NCBI GenBank assembly: GCA_964355675.1
Contig: CAYHEC010000047.1
Location: 1-20,737, forward strand
Reading direction: 5' to 3'
Source: CAMBDS01 sp964355675
Lineage (GTDB): Bacteria; Electryoneota; AABM5-125-24; Hatepunaeales; Hatepunaeaceae
DNA length: 20,737 nucleotides
A program made the position numbers and the translations under genes. The notes below the pieces were generated by a model. That model made no database searches and was not told the DNA's origin. It saw nothing but the letters and a program-made list of their open reading frames with translations. Numbering within the stretch: position 1 is the first letter of the stretch; every line of letters begins with the position of its first letter. This document shows, one piece after another, positions 15,334 to 20,737 of this stretch.

Positions 15334-17607
15334 TTACAACTTATACGCCGCGATATTCTTCTTCTCGATGATGAATATCTTCGTCCCTGTCTTATCGAAC
15401 GCAAAGTCCGCATCGCCAGACTCTTTGGTCTGCCAGATCAGCGAGCCGTCAGCTAACGACAGATAGGTCAGCTTTTTCTTGTACTGATAAACAATCCCGT
15501 TATCTGTCAACGTCGGCGCGAAGTTGATCTTCGTCGATTTCCAGTCCCACTCGCCCTTCCAGATGATCTTCCCGTCAACGCCCACCATCGCCGGGCCTTC
15601 CTTCGCCAGCACCAATATACGATCCCCACGCCAGATCACGCGATGCTCCATTGAGATGTCGTAAGTGGTGGTGGTCGTCGTTGTGATGGTGTAGCCTCCC
15701 GCTCCGTCAAGCGATGTCGATGATGATATGCTGACGCCGGAATTCTTGAAAATCACCCCATCTTCGGCGCTTATTACGCCGTTCAGTTGCTTATCAAGGT
15801 TCATTTCCCAGTCGTATTTGCCACTATTAAGATTAAGGCCCCGAAGCACTTCCCCATCGCACAGATAGACTGAGTTTGTCGCCGCGTCGTATTGATCGAA
15901 GTGAATCTGCAATGGGATCTTTGCCTTCTCGATAGCGAATACCTGCTTTCCCGTCGCGGCGTCAAGCACAAAGTAACCGACCCGCTTGGTTTTTGTGATA
16001 TTATCCTCGGCAGACCCCCGCGCCGCATTGGCGGCGTAGTTCCATTTCGCGTAACCGATCGGTCCGAAGACTTTGCCTTTGTCAACCGTGTAGGAATAAA
16101 CGAAGCTGTACTCAGGTCCCTGCCAAATCGGCTTGCCACTATTGAGATCGATTTTCACGACCGTGTTGTTGGCGGCAATATAGGCCGCGTCGCCCTCGAA
16201 TATCGGGTCAGGAGCCGCGCCCTCGTCTCTGTAATAGTTTGGAGCCACATTGCCCAACTTCGGAGCCACAACATTTTTCGACCAGTTGTCGTACATAACC
16301 AGACCGGTCGTGCGCCACTTAATCTTCCCCGTCTTTGGATCGATCAGCACGAATCCCTCGCCCCCCTTTTGATCATATTTACCTTCTGGAACTGCCGCCT
16401 GCATTCCAAAAACGTAAAACAGCCACCCATCGGGCCGAGGATAAGGCCCCTTAAAAGTGACCATCTGTGGAACCATACCGAACATATTGAACGCCGCCGC
16501 TCGGGTGTAAGCCAGCACCGACGGTCCCCACTTCGGTTTGCCGGTGGCAAAGTCAAGTCCGTAAGCAATCTGGAAGCTCCCCGCTACGCCAAAGGGCTCG
16601 ATTTTACTGGTAATCGATTTCTTGTAGCCAAGATAGAAAAGCGTTCCATCGTCAAGAAGTTGCGCCAGCACTGGATCCATTGCCAAATCTTCACCGGTCT
16701 CCCAGACGATTTTCCCTTCTTCGACGTTCAACAGCATGGACTTCTTCTTGAAACCAAAGAGTAAGTAGTGCGATGCCCCTTTCTCAAAAGACAGAAATCC
16801 ACGCTTCTGATCGACCACTTCTTCGACTGTCCAGACGACCTTACCTGTTCTTAGGTCGAACCCGGAAGTCTGCTCCTCGCAGAAAAAGGTAGCCATGTTA
16901 TCCCCGGCAAAGGATACCGGCTCCGGTACATCATCGCCTTTCAGATGCATTTTGACCAGATCACTATTCCATTCGACTGGAGCCGTGCCGAGCAACGTCC
17001 CATCCTTGCCGTCATAGAGGTAAGCATTTTTATCTCCCAACAACAGAAGTCGGTCGCCATAAGGTCGGCTGAACTGGTAGATATTGCTAAGGCCTGCCTC
17101 TTCAAGTGTCCCGCTTAGCTCAAACGCGTCATTTGACCAGGCTATCGCCCCGGTATTGGGATTGAAGCTCTGCATCTGCTTCTTGAAAAAGAGGATGAAG
17201 TTCGTCTTAAAATTGACATACTGCCTGAAGGTCTTCATCTTCACTTCGGTCTGAGTTTCCCAGTCGATCTTGCCGGTAGCAATATCGTAACAGCGCATTC
17301 CCTTCTTCATCGAAGTCACGTATTTTTCGCTATTCCATACCATATTGAGACCGTCATCGACATATCCGGGAACCTTATCTTCCCAGATTTTCTTACCGGT
17401 ATTTCCATCGTGAACAAATATACGGTCATCATTGAAAATTAGTATGAGTTCACCATGCTGGCCGAGAATTTTGATTTCTTGGATTTTCTTATCGGTTTTG
17501 ACGTCGAAGAGTACTTCCGGTTCCTTCAATGCAAAAGCCGACACGGCAAGCGAAATTATCAGCGCTCCAGTGAGCATTGTGATTGTTGTAACCTGTTTGA
17601 GGTTCAT
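15334..17607 (-). CDS. Secreted PQQ-like beta-propeller repeat protein
   Basis: A 757-aa exported protein with a signal peptide at 1-26 (MNLKQVTTITMLTGALIISL then AVSAFA). The mature chain is made of PQQ-type propeller blades with the signature D-x-x-x-G-K-x-x-W: near 65-76 (GNTGKKIWE), 108-117 (ATGKIDWE), 250-260 (DLRTGKVVW), 293-303 (VEEGKIVWE), 351-360 (DFATGKPKW), 422-432 (DPKTGKIKW), 486-496 (DLNSGKPIW), 592-601 (NLNSGKYDWE) and 717-726. The Trp-docking motifs indicate two or more stacked propellers like BamB or quinoprotein-type proteins. No cofactor or catalytic site is evident, so a scaffold role at the envelope is as likely as enzyme activity. An inserted loop at 642-648 is seven threonines in a row. 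It has no lipobox cysteine, and no C-terminal sorting domain. The gene stands alone, with a CRP-like palindrome and a -10 box upstream. Confidence 0.9.
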   Translation of the reverse strand: MNLKQVTTITMLTGALIISLAVSAFALKEPEVLFDVKTDKKIQEIKILGQHGELILIFNDDRIFVHDGNTGKKIWEDKVPGYVDDGLNMVWNSEKYVTSMKKGMRCYDIATGKIDWETQTEVKMKTFRQYVNFKTNFILFFKKQMQSFNPNTGAIAWSNDAFELSGTLEEAGLSNIYQFSRPYGDRLLLLGDKNAYLYDGKDGTLLGTAPVEWNSDLVKMHLKGDDVPEPVSFAGDNMATFFCEEQTSGFDLRTGKVVWTVEEVVDQKRGFLSFEKGASHYLLFGFKKKSMLLNVEEGKIVWETGEDLAMDPVLAQLLDDGTLFYLGYKKSITSKIEPFGVAGSFQIAYGLDFATGKPKWGPSVLAYTRAAAFNMFGMVPQMVTFKGPYPRPDGWLFYVFGMQAAVPEGKYDQKGGEGFVLIDPKTGKIKWRTTGLVMYDNWSKNVVAPKLGNVAPNYYRDEGAAPDPIFEGDAAYIAANNTVVKIDLNSGKPIWQGPEYSFVYSYTVDKGKVFGPIGYAKWNYAANAARGSAEDNITKTKRVGYFVLDAATGKQVFAIEKAKIPLQIHFDQYDAATNSVYLCDGEVLRGLNLNSGKYDWEMNLDKQLNGVISAEDGVIFKNSGVSISSSTSLDGAGGYTITTTTTTTYDISMEHRVIWRGDRILVLAKEGPAMVGVDGKIIWKGEWDWKSTKINFAPTLTDNGIVYQYKKKLTYLSLADGSLIWQTKESGDADFAFDKTGTKIFIIEKKNIAAYKL

Positions 17608-17650
17608 TCTGAGCTCGATTTGTTTGAGAATTTTGTGAAAGAGACTCGAA

Positions 17651-17679
17651 ATAATAGTCTATTACGTCCTGAGAAAATG
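17651..17679 (-). promoter_or_regulatory. Candidate promoter of the beta-propeller gene
   Basis: On the minus strand, TATTAT (17656 down to 17651) is a good -10 box. A 17-base spacer places the -35 hexamer at 17679-17674, where it reads CATTTT, a poor match. A weak -35 overlapping an activator site is typical of class II activation. Transcription would start near 17644, about 37 bases before the ATG. Confidence 0.5.
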
Positions 17680-17697
17680 TGATGCGCATCACATTTT
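17674..17697. promoter_or_regulatory. Perfect CRP/FNR-type operator palindrome
   Basis: AAAATGTGATGC (17674-17685) is followed by its exact reverse complement GCATCACATTTT (17686-17697). The core is TGTGA-N6-TCACA, and the flanks match the AAATGTGAT...ATCACATTT consensus of E. coli CRP. Its centre lies at about -41.5 from the start predicted from the -10 box at 17651-17656. It most likely controls the propeller gene on the minus strand. The operator family is strongly supported; the regulator is not in this window. Confidence 0.75.
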
Positions 17698-17741
17698 GCA
17701 GCAGATTTCGGAGTGCTGAGGCTTGCCTTCGCCCTCCGCGT

Positions 17742-17841
17742 NNNNNNNNNNNNNNNNNNNNNNNNNNNNNNNNNNNNNNNNNNNNNNNNNNNNNNNNNNN
17801 NNNNNNNNNNNNNNNNNNNNNNNNNNNNNNNNNNNNNNNNN
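17742..17841. other. Assembly gap of 100 N
   Basis: Exactly 100 unknown bases, the usual placeholder for a gap of unknown size. It is followed immediately by a 15-bp tandem repeat, which probably caused the break, so the true array may be longer. Confidence 0.98.
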
Positions 17842-18090
17842 AGGGGCCGTTCGCGTAGGGGCCGTTCGCGTAGGGGCCGTTCGCGTAGGGGCCGTTCGCG
17901 TAGGGGCCGTTTACGAGCCCCCCCACCCAGCCAAACCCGCCGCGTAGGGGCCGTTTACTAGCCCTGATCCGTTTACGAGCCCCCCCACCCAGCCAAACCG
18001 CCGCGTAGGGGCTGTTTACGAGCCCCGATCCGTTTACGAGCCCCCCCACCCAGCCAAACCCGCCGCGTAGGGGCCGTTTACGAGCCCCGT
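17842..18090. repeat. Tandem repeats: 15-bp units followed by ~61-bp units
   Basis: Four 15-bp units aggggccgttcgcgt run from 17842, then about three units of 61-62 bp (the segment ttacgagcccccccaccc begins at 17911, 17973 and 18034). Each long unit ends with a GGGGC-CGTTTACGA-GCCCC type hairpin preceded by cgtag. The last hairpin leads into gttctacaggg and the MITE-like end at 18135. On the minus strand the 15-bp array would read as Asn-Gly-Pro-Tyr-Ala repeats, which I treat as incidental. Confidence 0.9.
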
Positions 18091-18135
18091 TCTACAGGGC
18101 AAAATGCCTAACCTTATGACTTTTTCAACAAACTC
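18090..18135. mobile_element. Right end of a MITE-like element related to that at 4790
   Basis: The segment ends with GACTTTTTCAACAAACTC (18118-18135). It aligns along its full 46 bases with the reverse complement of the left end of the 4790-4929 element (shared blocks: TCTAC or CCTAC, AATGCC, AAC, ATGACTT, TTCAACA, CTC), at roughly 80% identity by eye. Its partner left end is not visible and may lie in the gap. Confidence 0.65.
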
Positions 18136-18275
18136 TTATCACAAACGAGTCGCCAATTATTGGCAAACAATAATTTGATAAAGTTTTTCACTCTCTTGCA
18201 AACACCACTTTTTCTATATATCTTAAAATTAAGACAGAATTCAATACGCCACGAACTCACTACACGGATAGAACA

Positions 18276-20435
18276 ATGGAACGGATTGCAAGGATATGCT
18301 TCGGCTTTCTTCTCGTATCGGTAATCTCTGCAGGGTACTCTTCGGCTCAGGACATCGTCCCACTCGGACGGCTGTTCGACTATTGGGACAGCGCCACCGA
18401 CGTCGTCGTCGAAGGCAACTATGCTTATGTAGCAACCGGCATTTCTGGCTTGCAAGTCGTCGATATCAGCGACCCGCAAAACCCGCGGGTTGTTTCTGTT
18501 TTTGATGACTTCAACGATGCGATGACAAGAGTCTTTTTGGTCGGAGATTTCATTTATGCCTCGACATACAACACAGTCAGCATCTTCGACATTTCTCGAG
18601 CGCCAAATCTACGGAAGGTCAGAGATGTTTGGGTCTGGTCATTTTTCGGAACTATTGATATCGATGGAACGATGATGCTTGCAGCTGGAGAAGAACCGTG
18701 GGAGTTAAGTAATCGTATTACGTTATTTGATATAAGCGTTCCATCGAATCCTGTATTAGTTGACACACTCCACTTGGAGAGCCAAACGATTTATGATATC
18801 GATATTCAGGGGAATTACGCATTCATTGCAACAGACAATATACTGACGATTGATCTGTCTGATGCTGAAAACATGAGCGTTGTCGGGAATTATCAAGGAG
18901 GCGCAGCGCAATTGATAGCAAATGGTGATTATGTCTATATTTCCGGCGGAGGATTCTTTGGAATACTTTCGATCGTCGATCCGCTTAATCTTCAATTAGA
19001 TCACCGGGTCAGGCAAATTTATGGCGAAAATGATATGAAAATAAGTGGGGATTTGCTGTTTCTTTCAGGAGCACGACATTTGACCTGCTTTGACCTTACA
19101 ACACCAGCAAATCCCAGAGAAATCTCTTCAGTAAGAGTGATGACAGATTATGGAAGGTTTTTTCCAGCCTTGCCCTTGGTGATTACTGCCAACGAGACAG
19201 ACGGTATTTTAGTTATCGATTATTCAGATACCGAACATCCCGATTCAATTGGATTTTTCAATTCCGTTGGTGAGGTCAAAGATGTGCGACTGATTGATGG
19301 AATAGCATACATCTGCTCCAATAAAGCAGGTTTTCAAATAGTTGATTCGTCTAATCCACTCAATCCTGAAGTGATTTCATCTTTGCCCTTACAAGGTTAT
19401 TCAAAGCATGCTGAAATACAAAATAACATAGCATACAGTGCTTCGGGTAGAAACGGAATCTATCTCGTCGATATCACAAACCCTTCGGAAGCAAGCGTGA
19501 TCTCCAATTACGATCCTGATGAAGCTTGGATAAGTAATTTATCGGTCAGAGACGATTACCTATTTTCGATTAGTGGAAGTTTCAGAGTATTAAACATAGC
19601 GAATCCAGACTCAATTTACCAGACCGGGCAATGCGGTGGAGGTTATAATTCAGATGAGCTCGAATGCGCTCGCAGTGACACTCACATCTATTTTGTGACG
19701 CATTATTCGAATGATAACTTTGGGATCGTTGACATCTCAGATCCATATTCACCTCAAATAGTTTTCTCGGACTCACTTGTGCTTGGCAATGATGCAAATC
19801 TCTCCGACATCGTTCTTAAAGATACCATCGCATATATCTCAGGATTATTCGATGGTTTATTAGTTATGGATATATCCGATCCTTCCAGCCCGGAACAACT
19901 CGCCCAATACGAATACGATTTCACCGGTTTGGATCGCATGGTAATTGAGGGTGATTATTTAATTGGCGCTTCAAGGTATTATGGTGTATCAATCTATGAC
20001 ATCTCAAATCCCGTCACCCCTCGTTTCCTAAGGCGATTTGAAGACTGTTACAACCTGAACGCCATCTCCGTCGAAGGCAACATTGCCGCCGTCGCACAAT
20101 CCACTTCCTTACGCTTCTACAACCTGAACGGCCAACGCTCCGTACCGATTTTCGAAGGCACAATCCCCTTTGATAACGATCTCATTTCCGCCTACCCCAA
20201 CCCTTTCAACTCTTCAGCAACTATCGAGGTTAATCTGCCTTCCAATGCACCCATGCGGCTTGCCCTGTTCGATCTGAGTGGAAGAGCGCTTCAAAGCTGG
20301 AATTTTCCGGTAAATGTTGTCAATAGCCAAGGCAGGGTTATTTTGGATGGTGAAGGGCTTCCTTCCGGATCGCTTTATCTTCAAGCTGACAGCCGCGGCA
20401 ATGTTCAAACTTTACCAATCCTGCATTTGAAATAG
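18276..20435 (+). CDS. Secreted LVIVD-repeat protein with C-terminal sorting domain
   Basis: A 719-aa exported protein. Residues 1-24 are a signal peptide (MERIARICFGFLLVSVISAG then YSSA, mature start near QDIVPL). Residues ~40-625 are about a dozen LVIVD-type beta-propeller repeats, each with a strand ending in 'VDISDPxxP': GLQVVDISDPQNP (58-70), VSIFDISRAPN (101-111), ITLFDISVPSNP (148-159), GIYLVDITNPSE (394-405), GIVDISDPYSP (483-493), LLVMDISDPSSP (528-539) and VSIYDISNPVTP (571-582). Residues ~637-719 (YPNPFN at 640-645) are a type IX-like sorting domain, so surface anchoring or release is inferred. The repeats suggest one or two large propellers, probably for binding; no catalytic residues are evident. 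The ATG follows ggatagaaca, a weak ribosome site. It is a stand-alone gene followed by a hairpin cluster. Confidence 0.9.
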   Translation: MERIARICFGFLLVSVISAGYSSAQDIVPLGRLFDYWDSATDVVVEGNYAYVATGISGLQVVDISDPQNPRVVSVFDDFNDAMTRVFLVGDFIYASTYNTVSIFDISRAPNLRKVRDVWVWSFFGTIDIDGTMMLAAGEEPWELSNRITLFDISVPSNPVLVDTLHLESQTIYDIDIQGNYAFIATDNILTIDLSDAENMSVVGNYQGGAAQLIANGDYVYISGGGFFGILSIVDPLNLQLDHRVRQIYGENDMKISGDLLFLSGARHLTCFDLTTPANPREISSVRVMTDYGRFFPALPLVITANETDGILVIDYSDTEHPDSIGFFNSVGEVKDVRLIDGIAYICSNKAGFQIVDSSNPLNPEVISSLPLQGYSKHAEIQNNIAYSASGRNGIYLVDITNPSEASVISNYDPDEAWISNLSVRDDYLFSISGSFRVLNIANPDSIYQTGQCGGGYNSDELECARSDTHIYFVTHYSNDNFGIVDISDPYSPQIVFSDSLVLGNDANLSDIVLKDTIAYISGLFDGLLVMDISDPSSPEQLAQYEYDFTGLDRMVIEGDYLIGASRYYGVSIYDISNPVTPRFLRRFEDCYNLNAISVEGNIAAVAQSTSLRFYNLNGQRSVPIFEGTIPFDNDLISAYPNPFNSSATIEVNLPSNAPMRLALFDLSGRALQSWNFPVNVVNSQGRVILDGEGLPSGSLYLQADSRGNVQTLPILHLK

Positions 20436-20630
20436 CAATTATCCTTGGAGGGCGGGATTCATCCCGCCCGTAACAGGTTAAAACCCGTCGTACTAAAAGC
20501 AAGGGCGGGTTGAAACCCGCCCTCCCAGTCCACCCGTACCGGCGACTTCAGTCGCCGTCCACGTTGTTTTCGGTACCGGCGATTTTAATCGCCGTCCACC
20601 GCGGGCGATTAAATTCGCCCATACCGACCT
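20436..20630. repeat. Cluster of five covarying hairpins
   Basis: Five different perfect or nearly perfect hairpins stand in a row: GGCGGGAT-TC-ATCCCGCC (20451-20468), GGGCGGGTT-GA-AACCCGCCC (20503-20522), GGCGACT-TC-AGTCGCC (20541-20556), GGCGATT-TT-AATCGCC (20579-20594) and GGGCGA-TTAAAT-TCGCCC (20603-20620). The two middle ones share flanks (gtacc before, gtccac after). The inner arm bases differ between copies but stay complementary. No gene is visible in 20436-20737. Confidence 0.9.
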
Positions 20631-20737
20631 TCACTTGTCACTTGCCACTTGCCCACTTGCCACTTGCCCACTTGCCCACTTGCCACTTGCCCACTTGCCA
20701 CTTGCCCACTTGCCACTTGCCCACTTGCCACTTGCCC
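20631..20737. repeat. Tandem 7/8-bp repeat cacttgc(c) running off the window
   Basis: Units of cacttgc (7) and cacttgcc (8) mostly alternate, giving a 15-bp higher-order period, with at least 13 units before the sequence stops. The unit resembles the tttcccac repeat at 15266-15333 (both contain a cactt core). Its end is probably an assembly limit. Confidence 0.9.

Larger units (their letters stand above)
17608..18275. other. Intergenic region with assembly gap and tandem repeats
   Basis: This region separates the minus-strand propeller gene from the plus-strand LVIVD-repeat gene. It contains the propeller gene's regulatory region (17644-17697), the 100-N gap (17742-17841), the 15-bp and ~61-bp repeats (17842-18090), a MITE-like right end (18090-18135), and 140 bases of AT-rich upstream DNA of the next gene. 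The open frames running through the repeats and gap are not genes. Confidence 0.7.

Noticed and set aside
14927..15413. Minus-strand open frames with Gly-Lys-Trp-Glu-Ser repeats
   Set aside because: They come from reading an 8-bp tandem repeat, overlap real genes at both ends and have no start signals.
15892..16764. 290-codon plus-strand open frame
   Set aside because: It is antisense to the propeller gene, whose repeats and signal peptide are unmistakable, and its product shows no domain or signal.
17489..18049. Minus-strand open frame with Asn-Gly-Pro-Tyr-Ala repeats
   Set aside because: It runs through the 100-N gap and overlaps the propeller gene's 5' end. The peptide repeat is the by-product of a 15-bp (five-codon) DNA repeat.

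Overview
This 20.7 kb window looks like a scaffold from a metagenome-assembled genome of an uncultured diderm bacterium of the broad FCB group (Calditrichaeota, Zixibacteria, Marinimicrobia, Electryonea and similar lineages). Two large secreted proteins end in 'PNPFN' C-terminal sorting domains of the type IX secretion kind, one of them carries LVIVD beta-propeller repeats, and many genes have weak Shine-Dalgarno sites. A run of exactly 100 N (17742-17841) marks an assembly gap, and the window ends inside a tandem repeat. I cannot fix the phylum from the sequence alone.

Layout: (1) 135-2033 (-), an LTA-synthase-like membrane phosphotransferase; (2) 2034-2737, a nested tandem array with two identical 202-bp units; (3) 2738-4678 (-), a fused methyltransferase and D-Ala-D-Ala-ligase-like ATP-grasp enzyme; (4) 4790-4929, a 140-bp MITE-like element with a 6-bp target duplication; (5) 5132-7450 (+), a secreted M6 metalloprotease, then three 47-bp hairpin repeats; (6) 7661-8347 (+), a secreted SnoaL-like protein; (7) 8548-8700 (+), a 50-aa zinc-ribbon protein of the DUF5679 type with its own promoter and terminator; (8) 8856-9719 (+), RsgA, whose coding sequence appears to begin further upstream without an ATG/GTG/TTG; (9) 9729-9865, a second MITE-like palindromic element; (10) 10397-13402 (+), a hybrid sensor kinase; (11) 13717-15074 (+), an ECF sigma factor translationally coupled to a probable anti-sigma factor; (12) 15334-17607 (-), a secreted PQQ-type beta-propeller protein with a textbook CRP-like palindrome upstream; (13) 17742-18135, the gap and REP/MITE-like tandem repeats; (14) 18276-20435 (+), a secreted LVIVD-repeat protein; (15) 20436-20737, a hairpin cluster and a 7/8-bp tandem repeat.

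The genes do not form one pathway. Most are single transcription units for envelope or secreted proteins, mixed with housekeeping (rsgA) and regulatory genes (hybrid kinase, ECF/anti-sigma). The most striking feature is the intergenic DNA: nearly every gap holds short GC-rich hairpins of a few related families in which the two arms change together, plus larger palindromic elements with terminal inverted repeats. These look like non-autonomous mobile or REP-like elements; no transposase is visible. I see no rRNA, tRNA, CRISPR array, prophage or complete insertion sequence.
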